A program made the position numbers and the translations under genes. The notes under the pieces were generated by a model. That model saw only the letters and a list, made by a program, of their open reading frames with translations. It was not told where the DNA came from and did no database searches. 26,616 bases of DNA from Streptomyces rubradiris (GTDB taxonomy: Bacteria > Actinomycetota > Actinomycetes > Streptomycetales > Streptomycetaceae). Below, piece after piece: positions 7,753 through 17,700 of the stretch (position 1 is the stretch's first letter; every line of letters begins with the position of its first letter). The stretch is taken from the NCBI RefSeq assembly GCF_016860525.1, contig NZ_BNEA01000006.1, positions 1-26,616 of the forward strand, in the 5' to 3' direction.

Positions 7753-8374
7753 GTCAGCTCCAAGGTGTTGCTCTCACGGCGGGCTCCGACGCTTTCCAAC
7801 AGGCTGATCGTCGCGGTGTCGGTCTCGTCGACGTCGATCGTCGCGAGACCGAACTCGCGAGTGTGCAGAGCGTCCAGCGCGTGGACCAGCAGCGCCCTGC
7901 CGATGCCACGGCGGCGCTGGTCGGCGCGGACCTCGATGGAGCGAATCCGCGCGATCCGCGGCCTCCCGTTGTCCCGCATCGACGGCGAAATCCGGATCAC
8001 ACCGACTTCGACCCCCTCGACTTCGGCGCGGGACTCCTCCGCGCCGCCGGTCAACGTCACCCCCGCCGGGGGCGACACGGCGGGCTGCGCTTCGCCGGGC
8101 ACCAGCAGGTACTGCCGCTCACTTCGGTGAGGGGTGAAGCCGGCCCGCCGCCAGTGCGAGATCGTGTCCGCGTCGTCGGCGTCGGACCAGCGTGTAGAGC
8201 GGCGCCGGCAGTTCCGCCAGCATGGCGGCGGCCAGCCGGTCGAAGGCTGTGTCGTGCCATGCGTCGATGCTGATGTACAGTCGCACCGTCGGGCCTGCGC
8301 CCCGTGTCGCCACTGCCGACAACCAAGTCGCCGTCGCTGGCGTGCCACTGGTCTTCGGCGACCCGCGTGATCAC
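7740..8374 (-). CDS. GNAT acetyltransferase, frame broken twice
   Basis: The C-terminal half is a clear GNAT fold: the acetyl-CoA loop [11 protein letters not shown] followed by [20 protein letters not shown]. The N-terminal half continues in two other frames: [19 protein letters not shown], then a shift near 8290, [17 protein letters not shown], then a shift near 8185, and [13 protein letters not shown]. Joined, these give a normal two-domain GNAT of about 210 residues, so the breaks are probably single-base sequencing errors. The start is uncertain: GTG at 8374 is in frame but lacks a good ribosome binding site, while a perfect AGGAGG lies about 150 bases upstream. The stop TAA (7742-7740) overlaps the IF-1 start. 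The substrate is unknown; candidates include an antibiotic (resistance) or a protein N-terminus. Confidence 0.75.
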
Positions 8375-8448
8375 GGGGTCTGGGGTGGGATGCTTAAGGT
8401 TGATGGCTGTCGCCTTCCAGGAGTGCCTCTGGTGCGCTCCCGCGACAT

Positions 8449-8511
8449 CTACATCCAGTCGCCTGCCGTGACCAATAGGGGGAGCACCCGGGTAATCGAA
8501 CGAACATTCAC
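8449..8511 (-). other. Possible leader peptide ORF with a perfect Shine-Dalgarno
   Basis: AGGAGG (8525-8520) is followed after eight bases by GTG at 8511, opening a 20-codon frame that begins MNVRSITRV and ends at TAG 8449. It precedes the acetyltransferase gene by about 75 bases. It could be a regulatory leader peptide, or the true acetyltransferase start with a frameshift in between. Codon choice alone does not show that it is translated. Confidence 0.35.
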
Positions 8512-8530
8512 GGGTCTCACCTCCTACAGG

Positions 8531-8560
8531 GTCTGTCACGGCTGGAGTGACATTACAGAC
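8531..8560. promoter_or_regulatory. Inverted repeat overlapping the -10 element, possible operator
   Basis: gtctg (8531-8535) mirrors cagac (8556-8560) and gtcac (8535-8539) mirrors gtgac (8547-8551). The nested dyad covers the predicted -10 (8550-8555) and the start of transcription, the usual place for a repressor site. It is also compatible with an RNA hairpin at the 5' end of the transcript. Confidence 0.4.
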
Positions 8561-8578
8561 GGACGTCGTCACGCCCAA
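8550..8578 (-). promoter_or_regulatory. Putative sigma-70-type promoter of the acetyltransferase/IF-1 operon
   Basis: On the minus strand TTGGGC (8578-8573) and TAATGT (8555-8550) are separated by exactly 17 bases. TAATGT fits the actinobacterial -10 pattern TANNNT; the -35 keeps only TTG. Transcription would begin near 8543, about 18 bases before AGGAGG (8525-8520). Confidence 0.5.
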
Positions 8579-8667
8579 CTGCGAGGGCGGAGAACCCTGC
8601 AGACAAGCCGCACCCTGCCGCGAAAGGCCACGAGGCTGGGGATGCCCAGCCCGGCAAGGCCGCTCCT

Positions 8668-8696
8668 AGCCTCCGCATGTAGGCAGAAGGCTTTTT
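8668..8696 (+). terminator. Attenuator-like hairpin with T5 before the PKS gene
   Basis: agcct (8668-8672) can pair with aggct (8688-8692), followed by a run of T ending at 8696; an alternative short hairpin gcct/aggc (8669-8672, 8681-8684) excludes it. It lies 44 bases before the likely PKS start. The stem is short, so this is a weak call; a second small hairpin (ggctggg/cccagcc, 8634-8651) lies just upstream. Confidence 0.25.
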
Positions 8697-8739
8697 GGTG
8701 CCCGATGCGGTTTCGCTCCACGAGAGGATGCGTGATTCC

Positions 8740-11722
8740 GTGCGCGCCGAGCTGATCAGAGCGCTCCCCCTGGTGTTGCGGGAGCACGCGGACACTTCGG
8801 TGGAAGGTCGCCTTCGAGACGCGGAGCGGGCGGTCACGTACCCCGATCTGGAGGCGCGGACCCGGCGGCTGGCCGGGCATCTGGCGGACTCGGTGTGCGG
8901 CGCGGCGATTCGGTGATGATCTGCCTGCGCAACAGCGTGGAGATGCTGGAGAGTTACCTCGCGATCCTTCGCGCGGACGCGATCGGGTGCCCGGTCAACC
9001 CCGCGTCCACCGACTTCGAACTGGACTATCTCCTGGCCGACAGCGAGGCGGCCGTCGTCATCACCGACCCCGTGCACGTGGCCGGCTTCCTGCGCTCGCC
9101 GTCCCTGCCCCGCGGCGCCAGGCTGCTGGTGACCGGCGACGCACCCGCGCACGCGTCGGTCCACGCCTACCAGGAACTCGTCAGGACCGAGCCCGCGGAA
9201 CCCGCACGGGACGATCTCGGCCTGGACGACGTGGCATGGACGTTCTACACCTCGGGGACCACCGGGGAACCGAAGGGAGTGCTGTCCAGCCAGCGCAACT
9301 GCTTGTACTCGGTGGCGGCGAGCTATGTGCCGATCCCCGGGCTGTCGGCCGACGATCGCGTGCTGTGGCCGCTGCCGTTGTTCCACAGCCTCTCCCACAT
9401 CGCGTGCGTGCTGGCGGTGACCGCGGTCGGCGCGACCGCCCGGATCATGGACAGCCCTTCGGGCGACGAGTTCCTGGAGGCCGCCCGGGAAACCCGGGCC
9501 ACCTTCGTGGGGTGTGCCGACCACCTACCACTACCTTCTGGAGGCGCGGCGCCAGCGCCGATCACCCTGCCGGACCTGCGGATCGGGCTGGTCGGGGGAG
9601 CGGTCGCCGGCCCAGGGCTGTGCCGGTCGTTCCGCGAGGAGTTCGGGTGCCGCTGGTCGATGCGTACGGCAGCACCGAGACGTGCGGGGCGAGCACCATG
9701 AACCCGCCGGGAGGCGTCCGCGTCGACGGGTCGTGCGGCTTCCGGTGCCGCGTGGATGTCCGCATCGTCGACCCGGAGACCCGGCCGCGACGTGCCGGCC
9801 GGCGCCGAGGGCGAGGTGTGGGTGCGCGGCCCGAACGTGACGCCGGGCTACCACAACAAACCGGAGGCGCCGCTGCCGCGTTCCAGGACGGCTGGTATCG
9901 CACGGGTGACCTCGCCCGCCGGACGCCGCCCGTGGTACTTCACCATCAGCGGCCGGATCAACGATCTGATAGTCCGGGGCGGGGAGAACGTCCATCCGGA
10001 GAGATCGAGGCGGTTATCCGCGCCGTTCCGGGATCGCCGACGTCGGGCGTGGCCGGCCGGCCGCACGATGGTGCTGGGCGAGGTGCCCGTCGCCTACGTG
10101 GTCGCCGCCCGTCAGGCGTCGAGGCACGACGCCGTGATCGAACGGTGCCGCCGGGAGCTGTCCACGTTCAAGCTTCCCGAAGAGGTCTATGAGGTGGCCG
10201 GCGTTCCGCGGACTGCGTCGGGGAAGATCCAGCGGCGCCTGCTGGCCGATCAGCCCGCCGTACTGCGATGCACGGCAAGCGGGGTGCACGACGGAGTGCT
10301 GCGCCTGGAGTGGGTGCCCGCGCCGGCCCGCGGCACCCGCCGGCCCCCGCGCCGACGACCTGGGCGTTCGTCGGCTCGGCCGCGGCGGGCCTCGCCGCGG
10401 CCGCGGGCTCGTCCTCCTGCTACGCCGATCTGGCCACGGCCGGCGCCGCCGAGATGACGGTGCTGCTGGCGCCCGACATGCCGGGCACCTGGGCGGAGCG
10501 CCGCGCCGGGATCGAACAGCTGGTCGAGGAGCTGACGGCGGGGGCCGCGCGAGCCGGATCGGGGCAGCTGGTCCTCGTGACCCGGCGGGCAGTGGCGGTC
10601 TCGGCGCGGGACGATCCGGCCGATCCGGCTCAGGCCATGCTGGCGGCCGCGGCGGGCCAGGTGCTGGGGAGCCGGGCCATCCTGGTCGACCGGACGGCGC
10701 ATCGCCGGTCGACGCCGTGCCGTACGCGACCTGCGTGACGAGCCGCGCTGGCTCTGCGGTCCGGCGAGCTCCTGGGTGCCCGGCTGACCCGTCAGGCGGT
10801 CCCGGACCGGTCGATACGCGATTCATGGTCCCGGCTCCGACGGCGTCGTGGTGATGACGGGTGCGCACACCGTGCGCGGCGCCGCGGTGGCACGCCACCT
10901 GGCCTCCGTCCTCCCGAACGAGCGGCTGCTGCTGATCGCCGGCGAGGACGCCGCCGAGTGGGAGCCGGCGATCGCGGCGGGCCCCGCCGCGGTGATCCTC
11001 CGCCGACGGCGACCCCCGAGCTGGCCGCGAAGCTGAGCACCGCAGCGGACTTTGCCCGGACCTCGTTCATCACGATCGCGGACTCGTACGAGGTCACCGG
11101 GGCGGCAGACCCCGGCCGGGCGGTCTCGGCGGCCATGATGGGCGCCGTGGTCCACGACCGCCGACGGCGCGGTCTGGCCGGCTCGGTCCTGACCTGGTGC
11201 GAACCGGCCGGGGACACGCCGGGTTCGCCCTGGTGCGTGACGGGCTGTTCGCGCTCGACACGCTTCCTTGCCACATCGGACCCGACGCCGTTGTTCGCCC
11301 TGCGTGCGCGCCGGCCGGAGCCGGGGGCCGGCTGCCCGCCCTGCTGCGTGCCCTCTTCCCAAAGCCGCTCGTCCAGGACGGACTCGAGGACACCTCCTCC
11401 GCTCTGCGGGCAGAACTGGCCCGCCTGGACCGGCACGCGCAGCACCACGCTGCTCCAGGCCCTGGTCCGGGACGAGTCCGCGGCGTCGCTCAACCAGCCC
11501 GACACCGTCGCCGTCCCGGTGGACCGGGCGTTCCGGGACCTCGGGTACAACTCGGTCGCACTCATCGAACTGCGTACCCGGCTGATGGCCAGGACCGGTC
11601 TGAAGCTGCCGACAGCAGCGGTGTTCGACCATCCGACGCCGCGTGCGCTGGCCGCGTACCTGCACGCCGAACTGGTCGGTGACACCGCTGCCGACACCGC
11701 CGCCGGCAAACCGTCCGACCCC
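8740..11722 (+). other. PKS loading module: adenylation, degenerate KR, ACP
   Basis: The A domain (8740 to about 10250) has the phosphate loop [11 protein letters not shown] near 9245-9277, [10 protein letters not shown] near 9660, WYRTGDLAR near 9895 and the C-terminal [11 protein letters not shown] near 10210 with its catalytic Lys. It would adenylate AHBA and load it on the ACP. From about 10295 to 11270 the protein resembles a ketoreductase: [33 protein letters not shown], and a ruined cofactor loop TGAHTVRG (near 10853) instead of TGGTGALG, so it cannot be a working reductase. The ACP (about 11440-11690) carries its phosphopantetheine Ser at 11552 in [12 protein letters not shown], with Asn in place of the usual Asp. 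AHBA-loading PKSs are known with such a KR-like insert. Confidence 0.85.
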
Positions 11723-14700
11723 GACGAGCCGGTGGTGATCGTCGGGATGGCCTGCCGCCTGCCGGGCGGGATCACCGGGCCGGACGAGCTGTGGCGTCTG
11801 GTCAGCGAGGGCCGGGATGCGTCAGGGCCGTTTCCGGCCGACCGCGGCTGGGACCTGGAGCGGCTGTTCGACGCCGACCCGGGCCGGGCCGGGACCTCGT
11901 ATGTCGACCGGGGCGGGTTCCTCGACGGCGCGGCCGAGTTCGACGCCGACTTCTTCGGGATCTCCCCGCGCGAGGCACTCGCGATGGACCCGCAGCAGCG
12001 GCGCTGCTGGAGACCGCGTGGGAGGCGCTGGAGCACGCGGGAATCGACGCGTCGTCGTTGCGGGGCACCGACGCCGGGGTCTTCGCCGGCCTGATGGAGC
12101 AGGGCTACGGCACCGGCGGTCCGGTGCCCGAGGAGCTCGAGGCCTTCCAGACGACCGGAACCGCGGGCAGCGTCGCGTCGGGCCGGATCTCCTATCTGCT
12201 CGGCCTGCGGGGACCGGCGATCACCGTGGACACGGCGTGCTCGTCCTCACTGGTCGCGCTGCATCTGGCCGCCCACGCGCTGCGCCGCGGCGAGTGCTCC
12301 CTGGCCTTGGCCGGTGGTGCCACGGTGATGGCCACCCCCCAGTCATTCGTCGAGTTCTCCCGGCAGCGCGCACTGGCCGCTGACGGCCGGTGCAAATCCT
12401 ATGCCTCGGCCGCCGACGGCACCGCGTGGGCAGAGGGGGCCGGGATGCTGGTCCTGGAACGCCTCGGCGATGCCCGCCGCAACGGGCACCGGATCCTGGC
12501 GGTGCTGCGCGGCTCCTCGGTGAACTCCGACGGCGCGTCGAACGGCCTCACCGCACCGAGTGGTGAGGCGCAGCAACGGGTCATCCGGCAGGCACTGACG
12601 TCGGCCGGCCTGGGCCCGGCGGACATCGACGCGGTGGAGGGGCACGGGACCGGGACCGTTCTGGGCGACCCGATCGAGGCCGAGGCGTTGCTGGCCACCT
12701 ACGGCCGGGACCGCGACGCCGGCCAGCCCCTGTGGCTGGGATCGCTCAAATCGAACGTCGGCCACACCCAGGCCGCGGCCGGTGTCGCCGGCGTGATCAA
12801 GATGATCCAGGCGCTTCGGCACGGTGTGCTGCCGGCGACACTCAACGTGGACGAGCCCACCTCACGCGTCGACTGGTCGTCGGGCGCGGTCGCGCTGCTG
12901 ACGGAGAACAGGACCTGGCCGGACCTCGGCCGTCCGCGTCGCGCGGGAATCTCCGGCTTCGGCCTGAGCGGAACGAACGCCCACGTGATCGTGGAGGAAG
13001 CACCCCGGCAGCCGGCCGTCCGGCGGCCGGCGCCACCGGCGCCATCGGCGCCCCGGATCGTGCCTCTGGTCCTGTCGGCCCGCGGAACGCGGGCGCTCAA
13101 CCGGCTGGCGGACCGGCTCGTCCCGCTCATCCAGACCGCCGACGACTCGTCCTGGGCCGACATCGCCGTGGCGCTGGCCACTCGACGAGCAACCATGGAC
13201 GAGCGCGCGGTCGTACTGGCCGGCTCCCGGGACGAGGCGCTGGCCGGCCTGCGCGCACTGGCCCGCGACGAGGCCAGTCCCCTCGTGGTGCGCGACAGCG
13301 CCACCTCTGACGCGTCGTCCGGCGTCGTGCTGATCTTTCCCGGGCAGGGCGCGCAGTGGGCCGGGATGGGCCGTGAGCTGCTCGATACCTCCCCCGCGTT
13401 CGCCGGGGTCGTCCAGGAGTGCGCTCGGCTGCTGACCGAATGGGCGGACTGGTCGCTGATCGACGTGCTGCGCGGCGAGGCCGACCAGGAACTGCTGGAA
13501 CGCGTCGACGTCATCCAGGTGGCGAGCTTCGCGATGATGGCCGGGCTGGCCGCGCTGTGGGCGTCGGCGGGAGTCCGGCCCGACGCGGTCGTGGGCCACT
13601 CGCAGGGTGAGATCGCCGCGGCATACGTCGCCGGGGCGCTCTCCCTGCGCGACGCCATGCGGGTCGTCGTGGTCCGCAGCCAGGCGATCGCCGGGACCCT
13701 GTCCGGCCGAGGAGGCATGGCGTCGGTGCGCCTCGACGCCTCCGCCGCGGCGGCCTGGCTGGCGGAAAGGGACGGCCGGGTCCAGGTCGCCGCGGTGAAC
13801 GGTCCGTCCTCGGTGGTGCTCTCCGGTGACCCGGAGGCGCTGGCGGACGCGTTGAGCGAACTGGCCGAGTCCGGTGTCGACGTACGGCGGGTGGCAGTCG
13901 ACTACGCATCGCACAGCGACCAGGTCGAGGCCGTCCGGGACCACCTGGCGGTGGCTCTGGCCGATCTGTCGCCCGCCGAGCCCACGGTGCCCTTCCACTC
14001 GACCGTGACCGAGGGCCGGGCCACCGGAGCGCTGGATGGCGGCTACTGGTACCGCAACCTGCGGCAACAGGTCCGTTTCGGTCCCACGATCGACCGCCTG
14101 CTGGAGCAGGGATTCGGCGCGTTCGTCGAGGTCAGCCCCCACCCGGTGCTGGTCCAGCCGGTCGCTGAGGCCGTACACCACGCGCCCGCGGAAGCGGTCG
14201 TCGTCGGTTCGTTGCGCCGGGACGACGGCGGGCTCGGCCGTCTGGTGCGATCGATGGCCGAGCTGTTCGTCCACGGCGTCCCGGTGGACTGGCGCGGCCT
14301 GCTCGCCGACGACGTCGCCCGGGCCGCGTGGGTCGACCTGCCGACGTACCCGTTCGAGCGCCAGCACTTCTGGCGCCGTCCGGTGCCGAGCGCCGGCGCG
14401 TCGGGCATGGGCCTGGACGACGCCGGCCACCCGCTGCTCGGTGCGCTCGTCCGGCTCCCCGAATCCGGTGGCCTGGTCGCGACCGGCCGATGGTCCGCGT
14501 CGACGCTCGCGTGGGCGGCCGGCACCGAGGCCACCGACGGGTCCGACGGCGCCCCGGTCCGGGTACCGGAGGCGGTACTGGTGGAGCTGGCACTGTGGGC
14601 AGGCGGAGAGGCCGACGCCCCGGTCGTCGAGGAGCTGACCATCGATCCGGCCGTCGTGCTGCCCCGCCACGGCGGCCGCGACATACGGATCGTCGTGGGG

Positions 14701-17700
14701 CGGCCGGACGCTTCTCGCCGGCGGCCGATCACGGTCTACTCGGGGCCGCCCGGAGCGGCCGTGACGCAGGAATGGACACGTCACGCCACCGGCACGGTGA
14801 CACCGTCGGCCGGCCCACCCGGCGAGTTCTCCCTCGGCCCCGCGGCCGAGGTCGCGCTCGATGACGCCGAGCAGCCCGACGCGCACCGCTACGGCATTCA
14901 TCCGGCTCTGCTCGACGCGGCGGTCCGCGCCGTTGTCTCCCCGGATGAGCGGCCGAAGACCTGGCGAGGCGTCCAGCTGCTGGCGTCCGGAGCCACCGGG
15001 ATTGACGTCCGCTCGGCGTCCGCGCCGACCCGTCCGGCCTGGCACATCGAGTTGACGGATCCGGCCGGGCAGCGGGTGCTGGAGGTGGCTGAACTGGTCA
15101 CCGAGCAGCGGGAGCAGGCGCAGCCCGCTGCTTCCTGCGCGGGCCTCTTCCGCATCGACTGGGTCGACCACCCGCTACCGCCAAACTCCTCGGCGGCCGG
15201 CTCTGCCGCCCGCTACATCACCGACGCCACCGACCTCGTCGGCGCGCCGGCGACTGTGCTGATCCACGAGGTCGACATCTCCGCCGGGGACCCTCGGGGC
15301 GCGGTCGTCGCGGAACTCGAACTGCTACAGGCGTTCCTCGCCCGGCCGGCCGGGGACGACGACCGACTGGTGATCGTCACGCCGGACGGGGAAGACGTCG
15401 TCACCAGCGCCGTGCGGGGCCTGGTGCGGTCGGCCCAGTCGGAGCACCCGGGCCGGTTCGTCCTGGTGGCGGTGGACGACGCGGCCGGTGCGACGAATGC
15501 TGTGATCGCGGCGGCCCTGAGCGGCGAACCGCAGCTCCGGCTCCGGGACGGCCGGGCACAGGTGCCACGGCTCGACCGGCTGCACCCGGCCGCTTCGTCA
15601 TCGCAGGCCCGACCGCTCGATCCCGACGGCACCGTGCTGATCACCGGTGGTACGGGAACGCTCGCGGCGGTGACCGCGCGGCACCTCGTCACCGAGCACG
15701 GTGTCCGCCATCTGATCCTGGCCGGCCGCCGCGGCCCCGAGGCCGACGGCGCCGCGGCGCTGCACGACGAACTGGTCGGGCTCGGCGCGACCGTTCGGCT
15801 CGTGGCCGCCGATGTGGCGGACCGCGAGCAGGTGGTGGCGCTGCTGGCCATGGTCGAAGAGAACCACCCGCTGACCGCGGTCGTGCACACCGCCGGGGTA
15901 CTGGACGACGCGGTCATCACCGAGCTCGACCCGCACCGCGTCGACGCCGTGTTCGGGCGAAGGTGGATGCGGCCCGCCACCTGGACGACCTCACCCGTGA
16001 CCTCGGTCTCGCCGCCTTCGTTCTCTACTCCTCGGCCGCGGGCGTGCTCGGCAACCCGGGGCAGGGAAACTACACCGCGGCCAACGCGGCACTGGACGCC
16101 GTGGCGCGGGAACGGCGGCACGCCGGCCTGGCGGCGGTCTCGATCGCCTGGGGTTACTGGGACCGGGCCAGTGGCCTGACCCGCCACCTCGGCCACGCCG
16201 ACCACCGGCGGAACCGGGACATCGGCATGGTCGCCCTGTCGGACGGCGACGGGATGGCGTTGCTCGACCAGTGCCTGCGCGCCGGTGACGGCCCGGACGC
16301 GGCGCTCGTCGCCGCCGGGTTCGACCTGGCCGCGCTCCGGGCGGCCGATCAGTCGCGGGTGCCGCCCGTCCTGCGGAGCCTGGTCCGGGGCAAACGGCCG
16401 ATCGGCCGGGCGACCACGAACGCACGGCCGGCTCCGGCGGCGCCGGCCTCCCCCTCCGGCCGGATCAGCGCGCTGCCCCCGGCCGAGCAGTTCGACGCCC
16501 TGGTCGACCTGATCCGCCGGCAGTGCTCCCTCGTCCTTGGCCACGCGAGCACCGACGCGATCCGGCTCGACCGGACGTTCAAGGACTCGGGCTTCGACTC
16601 GCTCACCGCGCTCGAACTGCGCAACCGGCTCGCCACCGCGACCGGGCTGTCCCTGCCCCCCTCGATGATCTTCGACTTTCCGCGACCGAGGTCGCTGGCG
16701 GCCCACCTGCAGGCCAAGCTCCTCGACGACGCGCAGGCCCAGCCGGCCACCGCGCAGCCGAGGGCGACGGCCGCGGAGCCGAGGGCGACGGCCGGGGAAC
16801 CGATCGCCATCGTCGCGATGGCCTGCCGGTTCCCCGGTGGCGTACACAGCCCCGAAGACCTGTGGCGGATCCTGTCCGCGGAGACCGACACGGTCACCGA
16901 GTTCCCCACCGACCGCGGCTGGGACACCGACCGGCTGTTCGATCCCGACCCGGACCACCCCGGCACCACCTACGTCCGCCACGGCGCCTTCCTCGACGAC
17001 CCGGGCGCCTTCGACGCCGGCTTCTTCGGTATCTCCCCGCAAGAGGCGTTGGCGATGGACCCGCAGCAGCGACTGGTCATGGAGACCTCGTGGGAGCTGC
17101 TCGAACGCGCAGGCATCGACCCGCACAGCCTGCACGCCCAGGATGTGGGCGTCTTCGTCGGGGTGAACAGCCATGACTGGACCGTACGCACGCACCACGC
17201 GTCCGGCGTCGAGGGTTTCCGCCTGACCGGCAGCTCGGGCAGCGTCCTGTCCGGAAGGGTGGCCTACCACCTGGGCCTGGAGGGCCCGGCGATCACCGTG
17301 GACACCGCCTGCTCGTCCTCACTGGTAGCCCTGCACCTGGCCGTGCAGGCCATCCGCAACGGCGAGTGCTCGATGGCGCTGGCGGGCGGCGTGATGGTGA
17401 TGGGCACGGTGGAGACCTTCATCGAGTTCTCCCGGCAGCGGGGGCTCGCCCCCGACGGCCGCTGCAAGGCGTTCGCCGACACGGCCGACGGCACCGGCTG
17501 GTCGGAGGGGGTCGGACTCCTTCTGGTCGAGCCGCTGTCCCGGGCCCGTGAGCAGGGCCACCGGGTGCTGGCCCTGGTCCGCGGAACGGCGGTGAACTCC
17601 GACGGCGCCTCCAACGGCCTCACCGCGCCGAACGGCCCGTCGCAGCAGCGCGTGATCCGCAAGGCGCTCGCCGCGGCCGGACTGCGGGGCGATGAGGTCG

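Noticed and set aside
8371..8448. A second tiny frame (MSRERTRGT...) directly after the leader frame stop, containing a TTA codon
   Set aside because: Its codons (AGA, ACT, CCT, GGA, CGA, TTA) are unlike any real gene here, so translation is unlikely and the TTA should not be read as a bldA switch.
8677..8682. ATG-TAG start-stop pair before the PKS gene
   Set aside because: No Shine-Dalgarno at proper distance; expected by chance.
9241..10260. PKS loading adenylation domain as a pseudogene
   Set aside because: All adenylation motifs survive across the frame breaks and the breaks look like single-base losses, so sequencing error is the better explanation, though decay is not excluded.
12862..15171. 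A 769-residue open frame on the minus strand
   Set aside because: It is antisense to PKS module 1, where the KS, AT and KR motifs prove the plus strand is coding.
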